A stretch of 64,000 bases of DNA from Glossina fuscipes (GCF_014805625.2 NW_024003300.1:488241-552240), one strand, 5' to 3'; shown: positions 33,701 through 45,080, counted from the stretch's first letter. A program made the numbers and translations. Notes: a model not told the origin generated them from the letters alone.

Positions 33701-34212
33701 AAGCCTTTTCTATATCCAATTGATTTTCTGCCAACAGATTGGCTACAGTTAGTTTAGATTTGGCGCTTCTGCCCAGGGTGCGATTTGAGATTTATAATAC
33801 GACCTTATTCTCAAAGGTTTGCCAGGGAACATGCAGCTATTAAGTTTAATTACTATTTCTTCAATAAACTTAACACTTTCACATATGTCAACCGGGAAGC
33901 TAATAAATTCTCTAACGTATAAAGACTTCCAACTGTATTCAACATCTTCACATCAATATATATTTTTGTTACCGAGTATACTGTTCAGTTGCGACAGATT
34001 GAAAGAATTGAAACCAGTTTAGGCAATTTTGCTATTGAATTGATGATGAAATGCTTCTAATATTAATCGTTAAGATATAAAGATCCTCCACAAAAGCTAA
34101 TTTATTTGAATATAACTGAAATAAATCTACGGATTTAAAATAATTATTCGTAAACTACTAGAAGCTATGGGTGGTTCAAACACAATAATTACGATTAGAT
34201 TGCATTAACTGC

Positions 34213-34536
34213 AGAATTGAACTGTTGAATTAGCTGCAGTATTTTCTTTTACTTCACTCCCGTTCAAATATTTCTTGGTCATTTTTAACTCTTCTACTTC
34301 ATTTTCCATTAGTTTGTTTTCTCTTTCTACTTTCTTTCTTTCATAAATTCATCAAATTTCCGGACCATATACCTCATCGATTCTTCCATTACGTTCACCT
34401 CATTTAATTTCTTCAGTTGCATTTTTATTGCATTTAGTTCACTTTGAACATTCCCGTCACTAGCACTGCATACTTGGAAAAGAAACTCCTCATTATTGTT
34501 ACTCAGTAAACGATTGTATTGCTTAAAATACGACAT
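34213..34536 (-). pseudogene. Coiled-coil ORF, possible LINE ORF1
   Basis: The first frame 34536-34327 ends in a heptad-like run (ELNAIKMQLKKLNEVNVMEE, then MRYMVRKFDEFMKERK). A one-base shift continues the helix as KVERENKLMENEVEELKMTK, ending at a stop near 34213. Such Glu/Lys/Leu coils occur in LINE ORF1 and in many cellular proteins. Position upstream of a minus-strand RT favours ORF1, but there is no zinc knuckle or PHD to confirm it. Confidence 0.4.
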
Positions 34537-34959
34537 AAAAAAGTCTATAGCACTCGAAGATCGTTGAAGTCATACCTTGGCAATACAATTAACTGGTTAA
34601 TCAGAAATAGTGCAACTAAGTGAAATAATATACGGTGTAAAATAACGTAAAATGTATATGCATACTAATACTGATTCCTGCTGAGCACTCCAGCGTTGCA
34701 TGTGAGCATGCCCTTTTTTTCTTTTGTTTATTTAGTTCACTTGTAGGTTTATTTAGTAATAGAATACAGAAGCTAAGTTAGAAGCTCTTGCTTACTATAA
34801 TCTTAAAAGAAAGTGCAAGCTTCGTTTTATAACACCTTGTTGTATTTAACTGACATGAAGAAAGAAATAAATAACTAGTCCAACATGATCTATATGAAAA
34901 ATCTCAAAGGTAATTGGTAAAAATGGTAAAAGTAAAAATGCGATGCATAAAATTTTAAC

Positions 34960-35529
34960 GTTTACTTCTGCTTGACCATAACGACATGCACTTTAAATAA
35001 TTACGGATAAAGTTTCTGACCTTCCCTCTCAATTCAGGAAATCAATAGGATTTCGAATATCATTCCGCTTACCTTAGCACAATCCAAAGCCCCCACATCA
35101 TTATGATGCACTCGTAAAATACTGAATTCCACATCTTCTGGCACAAATAACAATATATTGTCACCTGATTTCGTTTACACAAGTACTAAATGTTGCCTTA
35201 TCCCTATTTTGATAATAGGACAAAATGTTCGCGCTTCTGCCAAGACCATCGACATGTTGTAGGCCTTCATTCACAGGGTGCTTTAACATTTAGTGAAATT
35301 TCTGCATTTCAAAGATCTATCTGGTTATTCTGAGATAAATGTGCTTCTTAAGCATTGTCAATAATACTGAAATGCAGTCCGTTACTATTTTAGGCGTTAA
35401 CCCAAGCAAATATGTTCTGTAACGTCGTAGAGCACATACAACATCAAAAGTCTCCAGCTCAGAACTGCGATATTTAAATTCAGGAAGACTCGAACGTTTT
35501 GAAGAATGAAATGTAGGATGATATATCAC
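34960..35529 (-). pseudogene. Ty3/gypsy RNase H to integrase zinc region
   Basis: The first frame (35529-35317) reads KYRSSELETFDVVCALRRYR followed by TYLLGLTPKIVTDCIS, the gypsy RNase H block (H-S-x-E-L-E-T-L-A-V-V...R-F-R-x-Y-L...V-T-D-C) with catalytic E and D retained. After stops, DGLGRSANILSYYQ corresponds to A-D-x-L-S-R-x-P. Then FVPEDVEFSILRVHHNDVG and ALDCAKVSGMIFE match the integrase zinc domain (R-x-x-H-D-x-x-G-H-x-G-x-x-K). The integrase catalytic core is not found. Confidence 0.8.
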
Positions 35530-35595
35530 GTTATTTTACTCCTTATGTAGAATCACATCAAACCCATGGCTCCGTGCGTTGAATTAGTTCTCTTC

Positions 35596-36450
35596 TTAAT
35601 TATGAGCACCTCGATACCCAATAAAGTTATTACCAGTAGTATAGCGCAATATACTGCTGACGACCATCGTAACGCATGAGGTTTTCCAACGCGGGGATTT
35701 CCCAAAACTTTGACCGCACCTCATACCTCTCTTGCTCGAACACATTGGTAAAAGGCATGCTCCGCACCCACATCGTAAGCACCGCGGATCGTCTTTGCAG
35801 CGGTGGGGATAGCCCTTAAAGCAACCATGTTGTATCAGTAGCTGTGTTGCGTTCAAATCGAGTTCCCATACTTTATCGAGAACCAGTCTTCAATTCATGG
35901 TCTGTTTTGCCGTTGGCCTAGCATCTTATCTCTCGAAGACGGTGAATTTTTTTGGATTCAGGTCTTGTCCGAAAGGGCCTTTTTTTAGTCAGTAGATGAA
36001 TTGAAGTCATTATAGCTATGGCCATGGCAACGTTCTCGGATGTTGTGTGATAGCAACTGCATGCACTTATCGCACACAAGAGGTATGGTGATTTGAAGCC
36101 CCTACTGTAAGATTGAAAATCCACTACGCAGGACCGTTTAGGGCTCGAGCATAGCTTTTCCGATTTCACCACTTCAGCTAGTTGTCGTTTGTGACTTTCC
36201 TTTGCGTCTCTTGCATCAATCATCAATCTCGTTAGAACTATGTTTACGGACGCCGTTTTCGAAATCGTAACATTCAAATGTACTTTAAATTTTAATCTTT
36301 CACCGACCATTACTCCAAGATATTTAATGTCTTACTTAGCTGTAGTCTCGCTGTGGTCCACATATATGGACGTGGGCTACTTCTTCTTTCGGCAATGTAT
36401 GAGAATTACTTCTATTTCATACCCTGTATATTCCAAGCCTGCTGATGCTA
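35596..36450 (-). pseudogene. R1-like ORF2, C-terminal third
   Basis: From 36450 down: LASAGLEYTGYEIEVILIHC (the x-K-T-E-A-V-L-I block after the RT palm, several substitutions), DIKYLGVMVGERLKFKVHLN (family IKYLGV-I-D-x-R-L-x-F-x-x-H), VLTRLMIDARDAKESHKRQL and VKSEKLCSSPKR. After a degraded gap, NATQLLIQHGCFKGYPHRCK and DDPRCLRCGCGA form the terminal C-x2-C region of R1 ORF2 (family LTQ-L-x-T-G-H-G-C-F). TNVFEQERYEVRSKFWEI follows in another frame. At least two frameshifts. Confidence 0.72.
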
Positions 36451-36520
36451 ACACAGGCAAATCATATTTTCGGAAAAATTTTATTAAGCAATATTTCTTC
36501 ATACGGTCCGTTTACCGAAT
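35596..36520 (-). mobile_element. R1-clade LINE remnant (RT end and C-terminal Cys/His)
   Basis: The minus strand carries the last third of an R1-like ORF2: RT thumb with YLGVMVGERLKFKVHL and a TRLMIDARDAKESHKRQLAE block, followed by a C-terminal gag-like Cys/His segment. Overall order and wording fit the R1 clade (R1, Waldo, TRAS and relatives). Nothing upstream (RT fingers, endonuclease) or downstream (3' tail) is readable. It adjoins the gypsy RNase H remnant at 35529. Confidence 0.72.
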
Positions 36521-39500
36521 TTGAATTTCCAACCAGCCTTACCTTTATAGAGTATACAGAGTAAAGTTGTTATTTGTTTGTTCTCATCCTTGTCCTGTAT
36601 TATATACGTGTTCACGAATGTTTACTTTTCGGCACTCGTCACCTGCACGAGCACTTGACCCTCAAAGATAACATTTTAACTATTCGAGTCCTCCGTTGGC
36701 ATTTACTTCTTCATTTGACTTCTAGTGGGCTAATATCATGAAAAGTCTCTTACATTATATTTTTGTTTCAACAAAGTTAAGCGTCTGCACACGACCTCAA
36801 TGTGTAGTACTGACATACTCTACAATTTCCGCCTAATCGGCCATTGAAAACTTTTTTCGTCTACTGTAGCATCTGCACACTGGTAACTTTCTTTTTTGCA
36901 TACCCCTTTTTTGTGTCATCATCTTCTGTCTTCAAATCAAATGGAAATTGTCATCAGACCGTTAACTCGCAAATTATTTAAAAAATTTCTTCTATTGCCA
37001 TATATTACACTCGATTTTCTTATTTTGAACTGTTCAATCCACTTCAAACATCAAACTGTACTCTTAGATATCAATTTAATTTTCCTAGTCTTTTCGTGCA
37101 CTTCACAAATTGTTCTTTATTAATTTCTTTTTTCTAACAATAGTAATGCTTTTGATCCTTTCCTTATAAAGCCCATTATTGTGCTCTTGTTCCTCTTATT
37201 TTCGTAAGGATTAGGCTTTATAAAATCCCATTGTTTATTCACTGACAATTGTTGAAATTAGATTCATTCCTAGGAGTTTCCTTTTGAGGGTCAATTGGTT
37301 GTTTTTTTTTTTTTTTTGATTTATGACGGAAATCATCAGCGGCTTTGTGTTTCTATTGAATCACTGCCTGTGGGCGCTAGTACAATATATATGGTTGCTT
37401 CCAATAACAACGAACTAAATTCTTTGACGACAAGACAGAAATCAGGATCTAAATACGAATATTTATATTCTCTCATTCAATCGGTGGTAATTTACTCAAT
37501 TGGCTTTCTAACGTCAGATATATTAAGTTTTACGATACAGCATCACTTTCAAGGGAGCCAGGTCAAACAGTTTCCTTTCTGACAAATATGGCTGTATAGT
37601 TGCAAAGTTTCGGATGTTTACTCTAGATTTATTGGCTGTTCCATTCAGTGATTCTGAAAGTCGGCATGAATCTTCTAAGTTTGTATGCCAGTGTACGTTG
37701 GCCAATTTTTTTGTACAGCTGTAAATAAACTGTGGACATGGTTCTGAGTAAGCTGTAAATTGCCATCTAAGAGTTTCTGTCAAGATGAAGGCGTATTGAT
37801 ATCATTTTATGACAAGAACTTGATTAAAACGTGTGCACCTACGAGTGCATTGAAAGGTGGTTCCAAAAATAAGGGACTTCGATTAAATAATAATATAGAT
37901 ATGACTAGGGAATTTGACGGTTGCGCGCAAACTTATTGCGGAGCAAATCTGCGCTGTTTTTCCATGGACTTGAAGCCAAGAAGCTTGCAAAGGAGGGTAG
38001 AACCGACGTGGTGGCTACGGTCGCTACCTTAAGTTCTGCAGATGTTTTGGGAACTCCCACAGTATCTGGTGGCTTAGTCGAAATGCAGTCTCCTTGGCCT
38101 CGGGACCAGTGGATAACATAGAGGCGATAACCGACCGTCCTGATAAATTCGTTTTCAACTCTCCGATTGTGCCGGGTTAGGCGGCCAATTATAGCCCTGG
38201 CGAGTGAATATCATTTTGCTGCCCAGTGGTTGCAATAAGGTCTTAATGAATATTGGCGTATGCTTTCCTTCCATGAATTCTATTAGCGGGGCTGCCCCGA
38301 ATGCGTTTCATAGCCAGCAGAAACCAGAAGGCGATCTGTGTTCGTGAGCAGTTGTTTGTTGCTTATCGGTGGTGAAATGCGTGAAAATGGTGATCAGCAT
38401 TAAGTTCGGAAACATCAGTCTCAATGTCTCATGTGAGATAAGCTGGCCCTGAAAGTCAACTGTATGCAGCAAGAGTATGAGTCCACCATAACACAATAAA
38501 CAGCGGAGAAATTTAAGAACGATGCCCGTTCAATTTCAACCCCCGAAAGGAGTCCGATTTCGTGTCCGATGTCAATCTTGTGGGCGTTTACCACGTCGTA
38601 ACGGCTTTATGTAAAACAGTTATCCTTAAGGATGCGCCGTTACGATAAGATTTTCTGTTTCTTCTGTTACCTGAGATTTGATTATATAGTAAAGAACTGC
38701 TGGAGTTAGTTGTGGAAGCAGTTACAGTTTTGCGGCATGGGAATTTTTCCGTAAGTTTTGGACGAACGGAGAGACTATGTAAGTAAGTGTGTGTGAGGTG
38801 TTAATGATCTGCTTCCTAAAACTTTGTCATTGTTCGGCGGGGTTAAGTGGTGGACACCTAGTCTGTCAAACAAGAGAAAGACCGGCCGCACTCGCTAGGA
38901 AATTTTAACATGCGGAATGTTGTTATAGCGATGACACTATCCAAAGTAGAGCTTAATTTAAGTAATGTTTTGCGCTTGCTCTTGATTATTCATAACACAG
39001 TTTCTGATGGGATGTGGGGCGGTGGACAGCATGGGCACATTCCAATGTTGGTAGAGGCTTCTCCTCCTTTTTACTAAAGCTATGTAATTAATAATCCCTT
39101 TCCCTGTTTTCAGTTCTGCTACTGTTAGTGTTCGGTTTGCCCTCTAATTATCCGTGCCAAATTTAAACGGTAGACACAGGCGGAAACAGGAATGAACCAC
39201 ACGTCACACAACCAGGATATTATGCCGATACGCATGCTGGTTCTAATTATCAGCAGCTTTTTTGAATTGTGAAATATTTTATTGCATATTTTCCGTCGTA
39301 CATTTTTCTTTAACAATTGTATTCTTCACTTCAACTCCATTGGCAATATTCTCCAATTCACTATCATTGGAAATGAAAACTTTTGCGGGCTTCAGAATGT
39401 TTTAAAAATACATGAGGATAGCCACTGTAAGAAAGAAGAAAGAAAAGAATATACCTTATTCCAACATTGTGTTATGGTTATTCAAGTTCAGCAAAAACAG

Positions 39501-40207
39501 CTTTCTAGCCCCGATGTATTTTAAAATATTATTTATGTAGCATTATTCAGTTTAGCGACATACACCATCACCATTTGTTTAGTGTTCCTCATTAATCCAA
39601 TGAGCAGAAGATTTTAATTCAATAAAGCAGGCCCTCAATCAGTGGAAAATTTCGTAGCATATCATATGGTTTGTGCATTACTCGAAATTTCAACTTTTCC
39701 AAAGGCGGAGACTGTGCTTAAAAAAAATCAAGCACTTTTTTGTCTATTTGCTAATCTTATGTGTATAATTATTTCCCTACTAAGATTTTTTGAATAATAT
39801 AATAAATAAAATTATTTGAAACTTTGTAACATTCGAATAAAATTTTAGGAGTAATCTTTAAATTTGAAATACTTCTTTTGTTTTTTCGGCCTTTTGATTT
39901 CTATTTATGACGTACAATGCGCGTGTTTCTGTTCACTTAGCAAAAATTACAGGACCTTTTGCCAAAATATGCGAAGAGTGGTAAAAAGAATCATACAATC
40001 CAAACAATTTCAAGCATATTTTACGTAATAAAGGTGAATCTTAACATAATAAAGATTCCAAGTGAATGAAAGTTTAAATCAAGTTGCTAAATAACCAGTT
40101 ATAACTGGAGTAGCTTGTCGATTCATAGAAAAGTAACTAAGATCAAGCTTGTTTCGACCTGCAGGCGCCAGCTCATATTTCAAAACAAGAGATATCAGAG
40201 ATTATGG
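36521..40207. other. Unassigned, with GC-richer patch at 37900-38900
   Basis: No gene could be assigned in 3.7 kb. Composition rises clearly at about 37900-38900, where frames are open on both strands (37760-38121 plus; 38496-38308 minus) without recognisable domains, as expected for an old transposon coding region or an unrecognised exon. A T-run lies at 37302-37318. The rest is AT-rich. Upstream parts of the R1-like element could be hidden here. Confidence 0.35.
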
Positions 40208-40363
40208 TGTCTATTGTAAATGTAAAAATGTAAAATGTATTTGCTGTTTCAACTTTCTTTAAATTGTGTTGAATTCAACTTAAATACTTCTAATTTTTAT
40301 CTTAAAGTAGATAAAAAAGTAGACATAGTAGCGAAAATAAGTTACTAATCAACCACAACTACA
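40208..40363 (+). repeat. CsRn1-like gypsy 5' LTR remnant
   Basis: Starts TGTCTATTGTAAATG and ends CTACA just before the primer site. The first 15 bases recur as TATCTATTGTAAATG at 43838, followed in both places by TAAAAATGTA and TGTATTTRCYGTTYM. Beyond about 60 bases the two diverge, so LTR length is inferred from the primer site. Confidence 0.6.
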
Positions 40364-40365
40364 AT

Positions 40366-40380
40366 TGGTGACTTCGAAGG
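40366..40380 (+). other. Gypsy primer binding site
   Basis: TGGTGACTTCGAAGG directly after the inferred 5' LTR. CsRn1-like elements typically use a site beginning TGGTGACCCCGA, complementary to the 3' end of tRNA-Trp. Two C-to-T changes separate this copy from that wording. Confidence 0.65.
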
Positions 40381-40499
40381 AAAAAATGGAAGACGAGATG
40401 CAGAATAGCAAGGAAACAGTTATCATCGCACCATTGAGCAGAATCTGAATATTGCAGCACAAGTGAATTCAGCAGCTTCAATTACGCTGCTTCAGTTCT

Positions 40500-41140
40500 G
40501 AAAATGAAGTCCAGAGCTATGGCTAAAACTAGAGCCAATTTTCCAGGTGAACAGAATAACACGCGTAGAGATAACATTCGCCCATACCATTAGCAGCCTG
40601 AACCCAACTACCTAACAATTCCTCTCGTAGATAATATGATATATTACCAAAGAAGAATGCGAGTACGAAGTTCTTAAATTGAAACTAGTAGATGCGTTTG
40701 TCAAGCCTGAATGCAATGGTTGACCAGAATCAAACTCATTTACTGCAATTTATAAGAATTCGGGTTCGGGCCAAGTTAATCATACCGTCCTCAAGACCCT
40801 GTTAGGGGAACAAATGCCAGATAACGTGAAAGCCACCCTAATTAGCAGCAGAGAAACAATGGATAAGATTGCTGAACAAGCCGATCGCAATGTGGAGAAA
40901 CTTTTAGCATATATTGCTTCATTGCTTACGACAAGGGGTTCACTAAGATATCGTTAAAGATAGTTGCGTTGAAGAGATGATTTTAAACTTTACATTTAGG
41001 AACTCTCGTCCGTCGATTTAGCAAACAACAATTGAAAAGCAATTCTTAATCCCGTTCTTATGAAAAGAAGTGGTGCTGTTATCAGAAGAAGTTCGGAAAT
41101 AAGGCACGTAAATGTATATCGCCTTGCCCATTTAACCAAA
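40500..41140 (+). pseudogene. CsRn1-like gag
   Basis: The central block LKTLLGEQMPDNVKATLISS and RETMDKIAEQADRNVEKLLA (about 40792-40910) corresponds to the conserved L-x-x-L-P-x-x-V-x-A-I-L...L-x-x-L-A-x-x-A-D-R block of these Gags. The nucleocapsid motif CCYQKKFGNKARKCISPCPF (about 41068-41128) matches their unusual C-x-x-H...F-G-x-x-A-x-x-C-x-x-P-C knuckle, with the usual His replaced by Gln. Many stops lie upstream of 40780. Confidence 0.78.
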
Positions 41141-41179
41141 AAATTGGGTACGAATAAATCGTCGCTCTAAGCACTATTT

Positions 41180-41400
41180 TTTATTGACACTGGAGCTGAT
41201 ATATTAGTGCTTCCCAAATTCTTCCGTTCATAGCTTTGTATAAGCCTAATAGTACACACATCACGACTTTCGGTACCATTACACTTTCCCCGTGTTTTGG
41301 TTTTCGTTGCGACTTCTGCAGGTATTGCTGATGTGTTAATACCAATAATTGGTTCCGATCTCTTAATCCAATGTCGTTGTCTTTAGATCTTAAAAAGAAA
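41180..41400 (+). pseudogene. CsRn1-like aspartic protease
   Basis: ALFFIDTGADILVLPKFF carries the catalytic D-T-G of retroviral-type proteases. Downstream, in frame after a stop, ATSAGIADVLIPIIGSDLLI matches the family block V-A-D-V-x-x-P-I-I-G-x-D-F-L. One internal stop and missing flap sequence inactivate it. A minus-strand frame over 41630-41181 is its shadow. Confidence 0.8.
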
Positions 41401-41569
41401 ACGTTGATAGACGGAAAAACACACTTGTTACCGAACCCTCGATTATGTTGAGAATCTTCTGTTGGCATTATTATAAACCGAAAGGACAGCGATCCATGTA
41501 CAAAAACATTTTTGGAATATCCAGACATTGTAATATGTCGAATATTCTTGACCACCGCCTCAAATAGGC

Positions 41570-42165
41570 GATCTATCATTACACAGAAACTAAAGGTCGC
41601 CACTGAGTGTTGAAAAACCAGTCGCAGCAAAAAGAAGATTTTGGGTATTATTCACCCGCGCAAATCTCTGTTGGCGAGCGCTTTCTCCACCATACCCTAA
41701 GAAGATAAAAAATAGCACTGTTGCGAAGACTGCCATAAGCTCAATAAAATTACAGTTCCTGATTGATACAAAATACCGTTCATTCGAATGCAGCAAGAAT
41801 TTAAATGGAAGCGTCATATTCACTACTTTGAGTTTAGTCAGAACTTATCAACAAGTCGACCTTCACCCCGAAGACATTTGCAAAAAAAATATCTAAAAAT
41901 GCCTTTTGGTCTTCATAACGCTGCACAAACATTTCAACACCGTCTGGATACCATTCCAGACCAATTACCAATTTTGTGTTCTGCTATCTCGGCGATATCC
42001 TCATTGCTTCGTATAATATGGAAGAGCGTCAATTACAAGAAGTTTTTAACCGTTTCAAAAACTACAGAGTTATAATCAACCAAGGCAAGATGAAACTAAT
42101 TTTCTTGGTCATGCTATTAATCACCAAGCAATATTGCCGAGCAAAGATAGAGTTGAACAAATAAT
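41570..42165 (+). pseudogene. CsRn1-like reverse transcriptase
   Basis: HYTETKGRH at 41578-41604 matches the H-x-I-x-T-x-G-x-P-V block opening the RT region. The fingers and first catalytic block are heavily degraded or deleted. KMPFGLHNAAQTFQHRLDTI (41898-41957) is the M-P-F-G-L-x-N-A-A-Q-T-F-Q-R block, and FCYLGDILIAS (41977-42009) is the Y-L-D-D catalytic block with the first D replaced by G. VIINQGKMKL follows, matching the I-N-x-x-K-C block. Confidence 0.82.
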
Positions 42166-42169
42166 CAAT

Positions 42170-42500
42170 TTTTGTAAATCCACAAATATTTTTGAATTGC
42201 AACGATTCTTGGCCCTGTTAAATTTTTATAGACGTTTTCTTCTAAACGCCGATTATAATCACAGAGCATTAAACGAGTATGTTAACAGTCATTAGAAAGA
42301 ATAAAAAACCCATTGTTTCAACACACGGAGTTGGAAAATCCTTTAGCTACAAAAAATCGTTGTTAGCTGATTGTGTCCGAATTTTCATCCTAAAGCAGGC
42401 GTTCAGCTCGCGCTTAAAGTTGACGCGGTCAACACTGCTAACGGTGGCGTATTCGAGCAACTAATTGATAATGACTATTCGGCTCAAGATATAATATAGT
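42170..42500 (+). pseudogene. CsRn1-like RNase H
   Basis: FELQRFLALLNFYRRFLLNA (about 42190-42250) is the connection block L-x-x-F-L-G-x-x-N-F-Y-R-R-F. QLALKVDAVNTANGGVFEQL (about 42408-42465) matches the RNase H start L-x-T-D-A-S-x-x-x-x-G-A-V-L-x-Q, in which the first catalytic D is retained as V-D-A. The rest, with S-R-x-L and E-L-x-A, is readable only in traces near 42490-42560. Confidence 0.72.
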
Positions 42501-42679
42501 ACACATGACAGAGAATTATCAGCAGCATATTCCTCATTTCTAACATATGGTTGAAGGAAGACTGTTTATTCTTTTCACATATCGCCCACTTTACGTCGGA
42601 AATAAGATAAATTTCTGGATGAGCCAGTGTTGTTGCGGATGCTCTATCTCGAATTGAAGAAACTAATTTTGTTGGTTAC

Positions 42680-43795
42680 CAACAATTGTCGATCACCCAA
42701 GTTAATGACAGCGAATTGCTAGAGATTTTACAGTCATACTTAAACAAATGGAACTTCTTGGATTGAGTAAGGCTGTGTTTTGTGACGGTTTGCCAGGTTT
42801 GCCTATCTCACGCCATGCTTTAGAAAAGATGTCCTCAGCTTACTTCATGGTTTGCCACATCTTGGAATCCGCGTCACCTGAAAATTAATATCTTCAAGTT
42901 TTGTTTGGCCATCTATGAATCATGACTTTAGGAAATAGTCTAGAAATTGCCTTAAATGTCAGTCGGCTAAAATCATATACCACACAAGTCTCCTGTAGAA
43001 CCTTTCCTAGTCCAATGAGACGATTTGCAGATATCCATATGAACATAGTTGGACTATTTCCACCGTCAGAAAGTCAGCAATATGTTCCAGCTGTCATTGA
43101 TCGTTTCATTCATTGGACAAGAGAATTTCCTAGAAAAGATATCACAACTAACACGATTAATCAAAAATTTATTAGGATGGATTCCACGCTTTTTATACCC
43201 TGATGCAATTTACATAGATCGTGGAAAGCAGTTCACATCCGTCTATTTTCGAAATCTTATGAAGTGTCTTAGAACTGAAATTCTTGGTAATACTGTGTAC
43301 CATCCACACTCAAACACGAATGATTTCATTGCACTTTTAAATCAGCTTCAATTTGTCACGAAAACCGACAGTGAACCAAAGTTTTACCAGCGCGGGATTC
43401 TCAGCTATGAAGGAAGACATTTTACATTTTTGTACAGAGAGTTGACCGAGAAGTTCTACATCTTCCCGGAGAACTTTTCCGACTAAGTTCGCTTAAAACA
43501 ACCATTGCGAATTTGCAAACCTCAAAAAACATTATTATCGTTATGTCCAGCGGCAGCTTCAAATCACATGAAAGAATCGCATTTCGTTGCGAAAGAATTG
43601 AAGTCTGGTTCACACGTTTGAGTTGAAAATAAAGTCATAAAACCTCTTCAAACAAAATATACGGGATCAATCTGCTTCTTAGAAAGAAGTGCAAAATATT
43701 TTATAGTAAGAACAAACGATACCAAGGAGTACACAATTTCCATCGACCGAGTTAAAGCCGCAAATCTAGAAAGCCAGCGGAACTACTCTCGCTAC
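42680..43795 (+). pseudogene. CsRn1-like integrase with GPY/F module
   Basis: N-terminal SITQVNDSELLEIL and LHGLPHLGIRVT (family L-H-x-L-x-H-P-G-I-x-A-T) form the zinc region, followed by CLKCQSAKIIYHTS. The core keeps FADIHMNIVGLFPPSESQQY (first D), AIYIDRGKQFTSVYF (second D), and YHPHSNTNDFIALL, where the family N-G-x-V-E-R-x-H-R block with the catalytic glutamate is lost. The end has TKYTGSICFLERSAKYFIVR and YTISIDRVKAANLE, the GPY/F module that follows integrase in this group. Several frameshifts. Confidence 0.85.
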
Positions 43796-43837
43796 CACAA
43801 ACCAATAATTACATTTGTATTAGAAATGGGTAGCCGT

Positions 43838-44010
43838 TATCTATTGTAAATGATTTACTTAAAAATGTATTTACCGTTCATATTTACCCTAGACAACTAC
43901 AGATATGTATTCTATTACTTTTCCATTTTTATATTAATGGGAGTTATACTGGAATCCATATATGTTTATATGTATACAATAACTTTAGGATATAGACTTC
44001 GTAAAAAAAA
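43838..44010 (+). repeat. CsRn1-like gypsy 3' LTR remnant
   Basis: Begins TATCTATTGTAAATG, mirroring the 5' LTR start TGTCTATTGTAAATG, and is preceded by the purine-rich AGAAATGGGTAG as expected for a polypurine tract. Similarity fades after about 60 bases; the end is a guess from the 5' LTR length. Confidence 0.5.
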
Positions 44011-44596
44011 CGCCATTTTATGGCTGTGTACTTTTCAGAATAATATCAGGGCATCGATCACCTCGCGATTTCACTATTTTAGCGAGTGAAACACGAATTA
44101 GTACTTTTTCCTCGACATTTTCGAAGCATAGGATGGATATATTACTGCTATCATTTAATTATCGGTTTGCTGCGTAGAATTCAGTACTGTTTGTCATTGC
44201 TGCCCTCTGAATACGAAAATTTAGTCGAATAAACTCTCTGCATCACTAAAAAGTATAAAATTTTATTTGCATATTGATACGATTATTAACAAAATCTATA
44301 TGAAAGACAAAAGTTGTGTTAAAGAAACAATGATGGAAGAAAAAGAAAATGTAACGTTTAATACCAACCAACTAATCTATGTTTTTGTGGATTTTACGTC
44401 GTGGCGACATTATGATTGATGCTTAAGGTAGATGTTAATTCGGCTTTGGTCGGTCATTATTCTTTGTGGGTCGACAGATCCATTGCAGGATGGTGGCCTC
44501 AGGATAAGGTCTTAGGATTGCCCAAAAATGTCAGTAAACGGTGTGGTCTGTAGTCGCTTAATAAAATGTTTAACTACAGTTAAGCAGTAGCGCTTA

Positions 44597-45080
44597 TTAC
44601 TGTTGATTGGAAATGGTCTGTATCAATATTGAAATGTAAAGACCTCTTGCTAGGTAGAGAGTAGCTCTGATGATGTATATGAATCGACATTTATTCTCTA
44701 ACCTTTTATACAAGATTTTGAGAACAGTCTTCTGTTTTTCATATTCCTTACCAAATATGTCATCAAATCCCAAATTTATCTGTGAAACGTGGAGTGGGCT
44801 GTCAATGAGTATCTGCGAGAAAAGTTTCCGAAATTTTTTTGTAACAAAAGATCTTACGGTGTTACCCCATACATCACAGGAAACTTTCGTAGAATTTCCG
44901 GCGAAAGCAATAAAGTCAAGCTGCATTGAGCTACAGTCCTTGTGGTTTAGGAATGCTTGAAGTTCTTCTTCATATTGTTGGTCGTTAGCCAAGCCAAGGA
45001 CTAACCTCTTCTATTTTAATAAGAACTGAAAGAAGATCCATTGGAAAATTATCTTTTCCATTAAAATGACGAATATCTGC
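44597..45080 (-). pseudogene. CsRn1-like integrase N-terminal region
   Basis: HFNGKDNFPMDLLSVLIKIE (about 45080-45020) is the end-of-RNase-H block G-x-D-N-x-V-A-D-A-L-S-R. The long frame 44992-44597 reads ANDQQYEEELQAFLNHKD and SSMQLDFIAFAGNSTKVSCD, matching Q-x-x-D-E-E-L-x-x-L...L-x-L-x-x-x-x...x-C-D in CsRn1 integrases, then VRSFVTKKFRKLFSQILIDS where the family has R-P-F-V-P-x-x-F-R-x-x-V-F-x-x-L-H. The zinc-binding H-x-x-H is not preserved. A plus-strand frame across 44670-44960 is its shadow. Confidence 0.7.

Larger units (their letters stand above)
32600..34540 (-). mobile_element. Decayed LINE (RT plus possible coiled-coil ORF1)
   Basis: Minus-strand RT blocks are readable from about 33660 to 32900, and a coiled-coil frame at 34536-34213 lies upstream where an ORF1 would be. 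Wording differs from the CR1-like, I-like and R1 copies elsewhere in the window, so it is another family. No tail or target duplication was seen and the two halves may be unrelated. It separates two gypsy remnants of the same orientation. Confidence 0.6.
40208..44010 (+). mobile_element. Ty3/gypsy element, CsRn1-like, decayed but nearly full length
   Basis: Plus-strand order: 5' LTR remnant (40208-40363), primer site (40366-40380), gag (40500-41140), protease (41180-41400), RT (41570-42165), RNase H (42170-42500), integrase with GPY/F module (42680-43795), 3' LTR remnant (43838 on). The Gag Cys motif and a tRNA-Trp-type primer site point to the CsRn1-like lineage. Every domain is frameshifted. 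A minus-strand relative begins about 0.6 kb downstream (44590-46300). Confidence 0.85.

Noticed and set aside
37760..38121. Plus-strand ORF in the GC-richer patch as a gene
   Set aside because: Open frames exist on both strands over the same bases, with no domain, start context or splice evidence to choose between them.
41181..41630. Minus-strand open frame of 149 codons
   Set aside because: Shadow of the plus-strand gypsy protease, whose FFIDTGAD and PIIGSDLL blocks lie in the same bases. The long antisense frame is chance.
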